A DNA stretch of 64,000 bases from Flavobacterium potami (GTDB lineage: Bacteria > Bacteroidota > Bacteroidia > Flavobacteriales > Flavobacteriaceae): contig NZ_JAINUY010000009.1 in NCBI RefSeq assembly GCF_020026915.1, positions 1-64,000 on the forward strand, in the 5' to 3' direction. Every line of letters begins with the position of its first letter. Positions within the stretch are counted from its first letter, which is position 1. Made by a program: the position numbers and the translations under genes. Positions 1 through 8,328 of this stretch are shown one piece after another. Below the pieces are notes generated by a model that was given only the letters and a program-made list of their open reading frames with translations, did no database searches and was not told where the DNA came from.

Positions 1-190
1 TACGGTTTTTCCTCGTTTGTTTCACTTTTCCTTGTTTTTCGCATGTTTGGGATTGTCTCTTTTGAGGGGTTTTCAGTCTTTCGGGATGTTTTTTGACGAA
101 AATTTAAGGTTGCTAAATGCACTTTGCACCGTTTTTAATCCCGCAGAGCCGCCAGGACGCCGAGTTTTTTACTTCCGCTTCTTCTGGAAA

Positions 191-285
191 ACCATCCCCC
201 TAGCCCCGATAGGAGCGGAAATCCTTTTTATGGCGGGGTTCGCCGTAAAAAGATTGGAGCGCATAGCGGGAATAAGCTCCTTATT
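191..285. repeat. Structured intergenic element downstream of the GH95 gene
   Basis: An inner hairpin pairs 223-235 with 241-252 (arms cctttttatggcg and cgccgtaaaaag, one G-T wobble). An outer GGAGC at 212-216 can pair with GCTCC at 276-280. The wording (tagccccgat, gagcgg, gcatagcggg) resembles an intergenic element I recall as common in Flavobacterium genomes. A 137-codon open frame crosses it on the plus strand, but the nested base-pairing argues for an RNA or DNA structure, not a protein. Function unknown. Confidence 0.5.
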
Positions 286-366
286 ATTATTCAAATTACA
301 AAACTTAAAACTTCGCTGCGCTCAGCATGACAAGCTCTACTTATATAGTATATATGTACAAACAAC

Positions 367-399
367 AAACCCGACAGGCTTTAGGAAGCTGTCGGGTTT
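367..399 (-). terminator. Rho-independent terminator after GH95 gene
   Basis: A perfect 11-bp stem, aaacccgacag (367-377) with ctgtcgggttt (389-399), encloses an 11-nt loop. It lies about 40 bp past the GH95 stop. T-rich sequence follows in both directions, so it may work on either strand. It closes the leftmost gene cluster. Confidence 0.8.
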
Positions 400-436
400 T
401 ACACTATTATATATAGGTAGAAATCATTGAGATTTA

Positions 437-2902
437 TTATAAAGGTATGATGTCATATGTTTTCCCTTTTTTGGCATCAAACACTATTGTGTAACCAATA
501 TTAGATTTTTGACTTTTTATATTACTATTTTTAAGTAAAAAAGGTTCTGCAGATCGCACCCTGCAAGTTCCTCCTTTATTAGATACAATTTTTACCTCAC
601 TCATTTTACCAGCGTTCCATTTGATATCCACAGTAAAATTACCTTTGGCTGTGATACCTTTTATTTCACCGTCAGTCCACGCATCTGGTAGCGCAGGAAG
701 TAAATGTATTTCTTTATTCTGACTTTGCATTAACATTTCAATGACTCCAGCTGTTCCAGCAAAATTTCCATCTATCTGAAAAGGCGGATGGGCATCAAAA
801 AGATTCGGATAACAACCTCCATGTCTGCTATATTCTGTATTGTTTTCTTTAGTCAATCGTAATTGATTTTTGAATAATTGATAAGCATGATTTCCATCTA
901 GAAGTCTTGCCCACATGTTTACTTTCCAGGCCAGACTCCAACCCGTTCCGTCATCACCACGAAGCTCAAGTGTTTTCTTTGCCGCTGCCGCTAATTCTGG
1001 AGTTTTCAAAGGAGAAATCAAATTGGCCGGATGCAATGCATAAAGATGCGAAGTGTGTCTGTGATGCGGATCTTCTTCTTCAAAATCTTTATACCATTCT
1101 AACAATTGCCCTTTGCCTCCAACTTGAAACGGGAATAATTCACTTTTAGCTTTATTTATAGTTTGTCTGAACTCTAAATCGGTATTTAAAATTGTAGAAG
1201 CTTCGATTGTATTTTCAAACAAATCTTTTATAATTCCGATATCCATTGTAGAAGCGGTCGTTACGGTACCTTTCTTTTTGCCATCATAATAATAGATATT
1301 TTCTGGTGAAGTCGAAGGCATTGTCACCAAATACCCATTTTTATCTTTCTGAAGCCAATCTAAACTAAATTCTGCTGCTCCTTTTATAATTGGATATACT
1401 TTCTTTAAATATGCGATATCGCCAGTATATTCATAATGTTCCCACAAATGTCTGCTTAACCAATTGGCACCCATATACCAGTTGGCCCACATTGGATCTC
1501 CTTGTCCAAAATCACCAACAGGATTGGTCATTGCCCAAATATCTGAGTTATGATGCAAAACCCAACCATTTGCATGATAATAACTTTTGGCTGTTTCTGC
1601 TCCTGTAACCGAAACATTTTTGATGAAGTCATTTAATGGAAAAAACAATTCAGACAAGTTTCCTGATTCTACAGGCCAATAATTCATCTGCACATTAATG
1701 TTGGTCGTATAATTACTGCTCCAAGGCGCACGAAGTTTTTGGTTCCAAATTCCTTGTAAGTTTGCTGGTGCATTGTGCGTGCGTGAGCAAGAAATCAATA
1801 AATAACGTCCGTATTGAAAAAACAAGGCTTCCAATCCTGCATCTTTTTCTCCTTTTGCATATTTTTCTAATCGGATATCGGTTGGAAGATTAGCTTTACT
1901 GGTTTCTTTTTCATTTAATTTCAATGAAACTCTATTGAAGAATTTTTGAAAATCTGCTTTATGTTCTTTTAATAATGCATCGTACTTTTTAGCAACCGCT
2001 TTTTTAATCGTAGCTTCGGCAAATTTATGTTCGTCTTTTCCTTCGCTATCTGGGCATTTATCAAATCCGTTAAAACTTGTGGCTGCCGAAACAAAAAGCA
2101 GTATTTCGGATGCATTTTTAATCACTAATTTATTTCCTTCCGCAGTTACTTCACTGTCTTTTACAATTGGTTTTACAATCAATTCAAAACGCATTCCTCT
2201 ACAGCCCGAAGCATCTTCATAAATAACCGGTTCTTTATTATAATCAATATAACTTGGATCAGAATGAGAAGGTGCTTTTCCTTTTAAAACCAAAGATTCA
2301 TTCTCTACTAATTTTTCATTTCTTAAAAGACTTGCCGCATCAATTGTTATAGAAAGTTTCTTTACTTGATCTGCCGAAAGTTTAATGACAATACATTGCG
2401 CAGGTGCCGAGGCAAAGATTTCTCTTTTATAATTTACGCCTTCCACTTTAAAATTGGTTACCGCTAATCCGGTTTGAATGTCAAGACTTCTGTTATAAGA
2501 TTCTGTTTTTTTTCCACCGAAATCCTGTTTCAAAATCAGATCTCCTAAAGGCATGAAACTTTCGCTGTAAGGCCCTTGCATGTTTTTAGTTAAGGCATTA
2601 GCTTTTTCGAAATCTTCTTTTGTTAACGCTTCTCTAATTAAAGCCAGATTCTTAAATGCATCGGGATTTACGTTTTTCTGTACAGGTCCGCCGCTCCATA
2701 AAGTAGCTTCGTTTAGTTGAATCAGTTCAGCATCAACTCTTCCAAAAACAATTGCGCCCGATGTACCATTTCCAATCGGCAATGCTTCTGTCCACTCCAC
2801 AGCAGGTTTATCGTATTGCAGTTTTAAATCCTGCGCATAAACAGAAAACCCAAGAATTACAGAAATAAATACAAAAGCCTTTTTAAAGAAATGATGAAGC
2901 AT
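437..2902 (-). CDS. GH95 family glycosidase (alpha-L-fucosidase / alpha-L-galactosidase)
   Basis: Predicted secreted hydrolase of 821 residues, the usual length for GH95. A signal peptide occupies about residues 1-23 (ends SVYAQ). The N-terminal beta-sandwich begins with the family hallmark WTEALPIGNGTSGAIVFG and NEATLWSGGP. The central (alpha/alpha)6 barrel contains NVQMNYWPVESGNLSELF, where family catalytic Asn/Asp residues lie. The C-terminus has HPPFQIDGNFAGTAGVIEML, also typical. Known GH95 members release terminal alpha-L-fucose or alpha-L-galactose from xyloglucan, mucin-type glycans or rhamnogalacturonan II; which applies here cannot be told from sequence. It lies 42 bp downstream of the GH51 gene, probably co-transcribed, and is followed by a terminator at 367-399. 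Confidence 0.9.
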   Translation of the reverse strand: MLHHFFKKAFVFISVILGFSVYAQDLKLQYDKPAVEWTEALPIGNGTSGAIVFGRVDAELIQLNEATLWSGGPVQKNVNPDAFKNLALIREALTKEDFEKANALTKNMQGPYSESFMPLGDLILKQDFGGKKTESYNRSLDIQTGLAVTNFKVEGVNYKREIFASAPAQCIVIKLSADQVKKLSITIDAASLLRNEKLVENESLVLKGKAPSHSDPSYIDYNKEPVIYEDASGCRGMRFELIVKPIVKDSEVTAEGNKLVIKNASEILLFVSAATSFNGFDKCPDSEGKDEHKFAEATIKKAVAKKYDALLKEHKADFQKFFNRVSLKLNEKETSKANLPTDIRLEKYAKGEKDAGLEALFFQYGRYLLISCSRTHNAPANLQGIWNQKLRAPWSSNYTTNINVQMNYWPVESGNLSELFFPLNDFIKNVSVTGAETAKSYYHANGWVLHHNSDIWAMTNPVGDFGQGDPMWANWYMGANWLSRHLWEHYEYTGDIAYLKKVYPIIKGAAEFSLDWLQKDKNGYLVTMPSTSPENIYYYDGKKKGTVTTASTMDIGIIKDLFENTIEASTILNTDLEFRQTINKAKSELFPFQVGGKGQLLEWYKDFEEEDPHHRHTSHLYALHPANLISPLKTPELAAAAKKTLELRGDDGTGWSLAWKVNMWARLLDGNHAYQLFKNQLRLTKENNTEYSRHGGCYPNLFDAHPPFQIDGNFAGTAGVIEMLMQSQNKEIHLLPALPDAWTDGEIKGITAKGNFTVDIKWNAGKMSEVKIVSNKGGTCRVRSAEPFLLKNSNIKSQKSNIGYTIVFDAKKGKTYDIIPL

Positions 2903-2944
2903 ATATTTTTAATTAATAATTTATAATGGACAATTTGCAATTAA

Positions 2945-4924
2945 TTAGTTCATTTTCAATTTTAAAACCGTTACCGAATAAGCAGGAAGATTTAAATCTT
3001 GTTTTCCTTTTGTAATTTTGTATTCGCTTTGTTTTGGAGTAATTTTTTTCGGATCTGCAAATGTATTTTCGTCTTGTGTACTTGCACTTGCCAATCTAAT
3101 CAAAGTTCCTTTTGAACCTAATTTCGTTCCTTTCAAATCAATATTTACTTCTTGACTTGTTGCCGCTGTATTGACCAATTTCACAATGATTTCTTTGCTG
3201 TTCACATCTTTTACGGCCGATGCGTACAAATCATTCTGACCAATTAAAGCTTTTCCGTCTTTTGTAATATTTAAAAGATCTGTTCCTTTATTGGTTGAAA
3301 ACAATTGTTGTACATAATAATTGGCAGAACCATATGATTGTAAATTATTAAACCAAATCATGTCTGGTGTCCATTGCCAAGCCTCTTCATGAGCCATCAA
3401 AGGTGCATAAGAAGTTAGCTGAACCACTTCTGCATTTCTTTCTAAACCTGTCATAAAAGCAGCTTCAGAAAATGCACATTCCCAGTTATTTCTGTTGTTC
3501 GGATTAGCGCCAGAAACACTTTGTGCAGCATATTCTCCTGCAAATATTTTCGGCCCTTTTCTATCATAATTATCGTAACGTCCTGCGTTTTCTCTAAACC
3601 ATTTCGGACTTTCGTAATAATGTTCGTCTACCAATTCTGCATTGAGTTTTTTAAGCTCTTTCATTGCATAGTCAAAATGCTCGCCTTTTGGAGAAGGTCC
3701 GCTTCCTGATACAATGATAATATTTGGATATTTTGCTTTTATCGCTTGTTCAAAAACTTTATATCTTTCAATATATGCAGGTCCCCATTGTTCATTTCCA
3801 ACTCCGATATATTTTAAATTGAACGGTTTTGGATGTCCCATATCCGAACGGATTTTCCCCCAATTTGTAGTAACCGCACCATTAGCAAATTCAATCAAAT
3901 CTAAAGCATCTTGAATATAAGGATCCAATTCGTCCATCGGAGCCAATTCTCCAGTATTGTATTGACATGCCATTCCACAACTTAAAATTGGAAGCGGTTC
4001 TGCACCAATATCTTCTGAAAGCTGGAAATATTCGTAAAATCCTAATCCGAAACTTTGAAAATAATCTGGAGTTTGTTTGTGGTTGAATTCTACATTCCAA
4101 CGGTTCATCATTGTTTTTCTTTCTTCTACATTTCCAACCGATTTTTTCCATTGGTAACGATCAGATAGCGTTCTTCCTTCGACAATACAACCACCCGGAA
4201 AACGTAAAAATCCTGGTTTCACATCATCTAAAAGTTGAACTAAATCTTTTCTCAATCCGTTTTTTCTACCTTTCCAAGTATCTTCAGGAAATAAAGAAAT
4301 CATATCTAAATCGATAATTCCATTTCCTTCAAAAGTCAATTTTAGTTTTGCTTTTGCTTCTGTTTGTGTACCAATAATTTGTGCAGAATAATTTGTCCAT
4401 TGATCCGATTTTGGAACAATGCTCGTTTCTCCAATTACTTTTTGGTCTTTGTCTATTAACTGAATGATGATTTTTTTGATTGCTCCATTATGATTTGCCG
4501 CTTTTAAGGAAAGATTGTATTTTGCATCTTTCTTTACTCCCATTCCTCTGAAGCCTTCATTTATTAAAGTATAACCTTTGTCATTGTATATTTCTACTCT
4601 GCAAAAATTAGTATTATTAGCCGCTAATTTCATTGGCGAAGCGCTTCCTGATTCTTGGTTCATCGAAGATCTTTTGGTGTTTGGTTGTTCCCATCCCATC
4701 AAAGGTTTATCGAATTCGAACGATCTGTTTTTAATCATTTCGGCATACAATCCTCCATCTGCCGCAAAGTTGATGTCTTCAAAAAACAAACCGAACATCG
4801 TTGGCTGAATTTTAGTAACTGTTTTGGAAGCATCAACTTCCAAGGTCGTTTTTTGAGCATTTACACAAATACCGCTAAATAATAAACCTCCTATGATTAT
4901 TCTAGAAATTACGTTTTTTTTCAT
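2945..4924 (-). CDS. GH51 alpha-L-arabinofuranosidase
   Basis: Secreted enzyme of 659 residues that should remove alpha-L-arabinofuranosyl groups from arabinan, arabinogalactan or arabinoxylan. Signal peptide about 1-23 (VNAQ). The family N-terminus MFGLFFEDINFAADGGLYAE is followed by a carbohydrate-binding beta-sandwich insert (about 70-220). The (beta/alpha)8 core has the acid/base Glu in YIGVGNEQWGPAYIER and the nucleophile Glu in KIFAGEYAAQS. A C-terminal beta-domain ends in LPAYSVTVLKLK, as in GH51. The GH95 gene follows after 42 bp; the GH28 gene upstream is 136 bp away, so a separate promoter is possible. The start codon directly precedes a standard signal peptide. Confidence 0.93.
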   Translation of the reverse strand: MKKNVISRIIIGGLLFSGICVNAQKTTLEVDASKTVTKIQPTMFGLFFEDINFAADGGLYAEMIKNRSFEFDKPLMGWEQPNTKRSSMNQESGSASPMKLAANNTNFCRVEIYNDKGYTLINEGFRGMGVKKDAKYNLSLKAANHNGAIKKIIIQLIDKDQKVIGETSIVPKSDQWTNYSAQIIGTQTEAKAKLKLTFEGNGIIDLDMISLFPEDTWKGRKNGLRKDLVQLLDDVKPGFLRFPGGCIVEGRTLSDRYQWKKSVGNVEERKTMMNRWNVEFNHKQTPDYFQSFGLGFYEYFQLSEDIGAEPLPILSCGMACQYNTGELAPMDELDPYIQDALDLIEFANGAVTTNWGKIRSDMGHPKPFNLKYIGVGNEQWGPAYIERYKVFEQAIKAKYPNIIIVSGSGPSPKGEHFDYAMKELKKLNAELVDEHYYESPKWFRENAGRYDNYDRKGPKIFAGEYAAQSVSGANPNNRNNWECAFSEAAFMTGLERNAEVVQLTSYAPLMAHEEAWQWTPDMIWFNNLQSYGSANYYVQQLFSTNKGTDLLNITKDGKALIGQNDLYASAVKDVNSKEIIVKLVNTAATSQEVNIDLKGTKLGSKGTLIRLASASTQDENTFADPKKITPKQSEYKITKGKQDLNLPAYSVTVLKLKMN

Positions 4925-5060
4925 TGTACTATTTTATATTGAGAATATACTTGCAATATATTAATTAATCCTTTTAAAGTCTATCTTGAAAGTTCCAAAA
5001 GTGTAACACTATTAGGGCTTATCGTGACTTTTATCTTTTTAAATTCTCTATTCGCTTATA

Positions 5061-6500
5061 TTACTTTTTAACTGCCTCATATTTATTTGGAAAAGCTGCT
5101 TCTCCATCTAAATTAACTACTTTCAAAACATCAACATTTTTGCTTTCTACGGCATATTTAAAATATTCTGGTTTGTTTTTTCCCCATTGAACGGTACAAT
5201 TCTGAACTTTTATACTTTCTGCCGTATCAAAATAAAATCCTGAAGTACTTCCTTTTACAAAACCTTCCACATTTGCAGGGCGTCTGTCATATAATCCGCC
5301 AGGAAAAGAAGTCGTTTTATCCATAAAAACACTTACGTTTTCAAAAACAATATTCTTGATTTTATCTTTAGATTCTCCGCTTACAAACACACCATTTTCT
5401 CCTGTACATTGAATATTATTGAAATAAATATTTTTAATTTCTCCTACTTTTCCCTCTGTTGCGCCTTTTGGAAAACGCCAATTCGCATCTTTATGATTCC
5501 CTTTTGCTCTGCTGAAAGCCGTTACATAAATTGGTTCTGCTTTTCCCCACCAAGTATCGGTGTTCAATTTGCTTTCGATAATAATGTTAGAAAAAATAAC
5601 ATCGCTTACTGTTCCTTCATCTCTGTTCTGAATTCCTAAAGCACGATTGCTGTTTTTAATGATACAATTATTAAAAACGACTTGTCTGATTGCATCCATA
5701 TTTTCTGAACCAATTTTAATCGCACAACTGCTGCTCGTCATTGTACAATTGGTTACTGTAATATTTTCGCAAGCACCAAATTCTTCAAACTCTCTTCTGT
5801 TTTTCAGACAAATACAATCGTCACCACTTTCGATATAACAATCGCTGATTCTAACATTTTTAGAATGATCCAAATCGATTCCATCGCTGTTGCGCACTTT
5901 CAGACTGTTTAATAAAGTAATTCCACTGATGACAACATCATTGCAGCCAATTAAATGAACGGTCCAATAAGCTGAATTTCCGATATGAACATCTTTAATT
6001 CTAATATTTTTTCCTCCAATAATCGTCAAAACGTGAGGTCTTGGATCTAATACATTAAAAGGTTTCAAAATATAAGCATCATCTTCTTCTGCTCCCATGA
6101 AAGAAATTCCGTTTCCGTCTATTTTTCCGCTTCCGCTAATGGTAAAATCCTCGATATTTTCGCCACCAATCCAAATGGTTCCTTCTCCCGGATTGGTTCT
6201 AAAAGCACTTTTTGTATATAGTTTTTCATCTGGACTTGCCAATAATTTAGCGCCTGCTTCGATATGCAAATCGACTTTTGATTTCACATCAATTGGTCCA
6301 GATAGAAAGGTAAATGGTGCCGGAATCAAAACTCTTCCGCCCGTTTTAGTACAGGCATCAATTGCTTTTTGAATAGCAACTGCATCGTTGGTTTTTCCGT
6401 CTCCTTTTGCTCCGTATTTTTTAACGTCGTAAATCTTTTGTGCTGAAACAGTTAGGGAAATACAGAAAATAAGTAACGTGATTATGGATTTCTTTTTCAT
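5061..6500 (-). CDS. GH28 family pectic glycosidase (first)
   Basis: Secreted right-handed beta-helix enzyme of 479 residues. Signal peptide about 1-21, then the GH28 N-terminus YDVKKYGAKGDGKTNDAVAI. Catalytic aspartates are visible as N204-S-D206 (RNSDGIDLDHS) and D227-D228 (ESGDDCICLKN). The polygalacturonase Gly-His-Gly motif is replaced by SSSCAIKIGSE. The family hydrolyses galacturonic-acid linkages; the missing GHG suggests specialised use (rhamnogalacturonan, xylogalacturonan or oligosaccharide exo-action) over classic endo-polygalacturonase. It is related to the GH28 gene immediately upstream (same signal-peptide wording SLTVSAQK), so the pair probably arose by duplication. A large inverted repeat separates the two. 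Confidence 0.9.
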   Translation of the reverse strand: MKKKSIITLLIFCISLTVSAQKIYDVKKYGAKGDGKTNDAVAIQKAIDACTKTGGRVLIPAPFTFLSGPIDVKSKVDLHIEAGAKLLASPDEKLYTKSAFRTNPGEGTIWIGGENIEDFTISGSGKIDGNGISFMGAEEDDAYILKPFNVLDPRPHVLTIIGGKNIRIKDVHIGNSAYWTVHLIGCNDVVISGITLLNSLKVRNSDGIDLDHSKNVRISDCYIESGDDCICLKNRREFEEFGACENITVTNCTMTSSSCAIKIGSENMDAIRQVVFNNCIIKNSNRALGIQNRDEGTVSDVIFSNIIIESKLNTDTWWGKAEPIYVTAFSRAKGNHKDANWRFPKGATEGKVGEIKNIYFNNIQCTGENGVFVSGESKDKIKNIVFENVSVFMDKTTSFPGGLYDRRPANVEGFVKGSTSGFYFDTAESIKVQNCTVQWGKNKPEYFKYAVESKNVDVLKVVNLDGEAAFPNKYEAVKK

Positions 6501-6545
6501 TATATTTTGTTTTAATCTTTATTTTGAATCTCGCAAAGTCGTTTT

Positions 6546-6653
6546 TTTTTGTTTCACGCAGATTTAAAAGGATTTGAGCAGATCACGCAGATATTTTATA
6601 AAAAAATCTAATCAAATCTGCCTCAATCTGCTTTATCTGCGTGAAACAAAAAA
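6546..6653. repeat. Long inverted repeat between the two GH28 genes
   Basis: Outer arms gtttcacgcagat (6551-6563) and atctgcgtgaaac (6635-6647) are perfect complements, extended by T/A runs. A second, weaker pair lies inside (tttgagcagat with atctgcctcaa). It would form a long hairpin in the intercistronic RNA. The sequence type (atctgcgtgaaac) is one I associate with Flavobacterium spacers. It may stabilise or partly terminate the mRNA. Confidence 0.7.
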
Positions 6654-6684
6654 CTTTTTGCCTTAGCGCCTTTATGGCCAACTC

Positions 6685-8211
6685 TCAATGAGCAGGTAAT
6701 TCAAATTTATTTTGTTCTGGTTCTATTTTTCTTTTTAAAGCTTCAGTGTCCAAATTGCTTGACAAAACATCTTTAAAAACAATCTGATTGCTTTTATCTG
6801 ATGGAATATCAATTTTTTTCATGGTTAGATTTTTAACATCATCAAAAACAAAAGCGGGACGGAAATCTTCTTTTTCTAAAATCAATTTAATGTTCTTCAT
6901 TTCGATTCCGTTGACGTGGCGAACGTAAAATCCCCAAGAAGGCAATTCTCCAAACATGGTAAATTCAGGATAACCTTTTATATTTTCTTTTACATCTTTT
7001 AATCGGCTTAACGGATGATATGCCATTCCTTTTGAAGCTCTTCCTGGATATACGATTTCAATGTTTTCTAAAGTCACGTTTTCGATCAAATGTCCCGGAA
7101 TTCCAGCAATCGAAGCAGGAAACGGATTGTGGAAATAATCGACTTCTGGTCCACGCATATCGTAATCAATATCAGGTCGGCCAAACGGAATTTGTGCTTT
7201 TACATTTTTAACCGACACATTTTTGATGTAACCTGGTTTATCTCCGTTTCTATGACCCAAACGAATCAATATTGCATTTCCAGTATTTACAGCTGTTATA
7301 TCAGAAACTTTGATGTTTTCTATTTCTGCTCCATCCACAGATTCAATGGCGACTGCCGATCTGAAAGTGTCAAAAACTTTGATGTTTTCAATCGTTACAT
7401 TTTTGAAACTTCCATAAGAACCTGTTCCAAATTTTACGGCATTGGCACTCGATCTTATGGTACAATTTCCGATATAAATATTATTGTTGTGTAATCCCGG
7501 TTCTTCAGATTTTAAACAGATTCCATCATCTGCGGCATTTACATTGCAGTTTGTGATTCGAACATTTTCGCAGCCGTCAACGTCGATTCCGTCATTATTC
7601 CAATAGGCTCTGCTTTCCACTTTCATAAAATCAATTAGAATGTTTTTGCATTCTCTAAAACACTGCACCCAACCTGGACTGTTTTTTAATGTAATATGAG
7701 TCATGGTAATCGAATCACATTTTACAAACGAAATCAATTTTCCTCTACCATCTTCTGGACGCATTCTTCTGTAATTGTACTTTGGATCAATTCGAACTCC
7801 TGTATGATGCAGACTGTCGATTGCCAAAGCCAATTCTCGTCCTTGTCCGTCTATAATTCCTTTTCCGTTTACGGCAATATTTTTGGAGTCATTTGCAATA
7901 ATCAAAGCTCTAATGCCTTCATATTTTGGATAATCATCTGCATTTGTACTACCTAATAAAACTGCTCCATCTTCAAAAAACAATTCTACATTATTTTTTA
8001 AAACAATACTTCCTGATAGAAAAGTTCCTTTAGAAAAAACAACTTTTCCGCCATTGTTTTTATTAGCCGCATCAATTGCTTTTTGAATGGCTTTTGTATT
8101 TAATGTTTTACCATCGCCAACGGCACCGTATTTTTTAATATCAAAAACCTTTTGCGCCGAAACAGTCAGCGAAAGGCAAAAAATAATTAAGGTAATTATA
8201 GAGTTCTTCAT
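6685..8211 (-). CDS. GH28 family pectic glycosidase (second)
   Basis: Secreted beta-helix enzyme of 508 residues. Signal peptide about 1-20 (SLTVSAQ), then FDIKKYGAVGDGKTLNTKAI. Active-site aspartates: N206-D207 in AYWNNDGIDVDG and D228-D229 in NAADDGICLKS. In place of the polygalacturonase GHG motif it has SSANAVKFGTGSYG. It resembles the rhamnogalacturonan-hydrolase-like part of GH28 more than endo-polygalacturonases, but exact specificity is inference. It is longer than its neighbour, with an extra insert at about 125-160 and a C-terminal extension. It follows the symporter gene after 117 bp containing a dyad. Confidence 0.9.
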   Translation of the reverse strand: MKNSIITLIIFCLSLTVSAQKVFDIKKYGAVGDGKTLNTKAIQKAIDAANKNNGGKVVFSKGTFLSGSIVLKNNVELFFEDGAVLLGSTNADDYPKYEGIRALIIANDSKNIAVNGKGIIDGQGRELALAIDSLHHTGVRIDPKYNYRRMRPEDGRGKLISFVKCDSITMTHITLKNSPGWVQCFRECKNILIDFMKVESRAYWNNDGIDVDGCENVRITNCNVNAADDGICLKSEEPGLHNNNIYIGNCTIRSSANAVKFGTGSYGSFKNVTIENIKVFDTFRSAVAIESVDGAEIENIKVSDITAVNTGNAILIRLGHRNGDKPGYIKNVSVKNVKAQIPFGRPDIDYDMRGPEVDYFHNPFPASIAGIPGHLIENVTLENIEIVYPGRASKGMAYHPLSRLKDVKENIKGYPEFTMFGELPSWGFYVRHVNGIEMKNIKLILEKEDFRPAFVFDDVKNLTMKKIDIPSDKSNQIVFKDVLSSNLDTEALKRKIEPEQNKFELPAH

Positions 8212-8229
8212 GTTTTTATTTTTTTAATA

Positions 8230-8302
8230 TCGCAAAGGCGCAGAGTCGCAAAGTTTGTTTAAAATCATAAGAAAAAACTTTGCGCCTTCGCGTCTTTGCG
8301 AG
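8230..8302. repeat. Inverted repeat between symporter and GH28 genes
   Basis: Left arm 8230-8256 (tcgcaaaggcgcagagtcgc...) pairs imperfectly with right arm 8275-8302 (aaactttgcgccttcgcgtc...). The motif ctttgcg is typical of Flavobacterium intergenic dyads. There is no T-tract beyond the arm on the minus strand, so it is better read as an RNA-stabilising or processing structure than a clean terminator. Confidence 0.65.
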
Positions 8303-8328
8303 CAATAAATTATAAGCTTTTCAAAATT

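Noticed and set aside
17..430. Plus-strand open frame of 137 codons at the left edge
   Set aside because: It runs through a structured intergenic element and the GH95 terminator, has no domain or signal I can support, and is the only candidate on the plus strand.
3521..3914. Plus-strand open frames inside the GH51 gene and, likewise, inside most other genes
   Set aside because: They are antisense shadows of well-supported proteins, without ribosome sites or recognisable domains.
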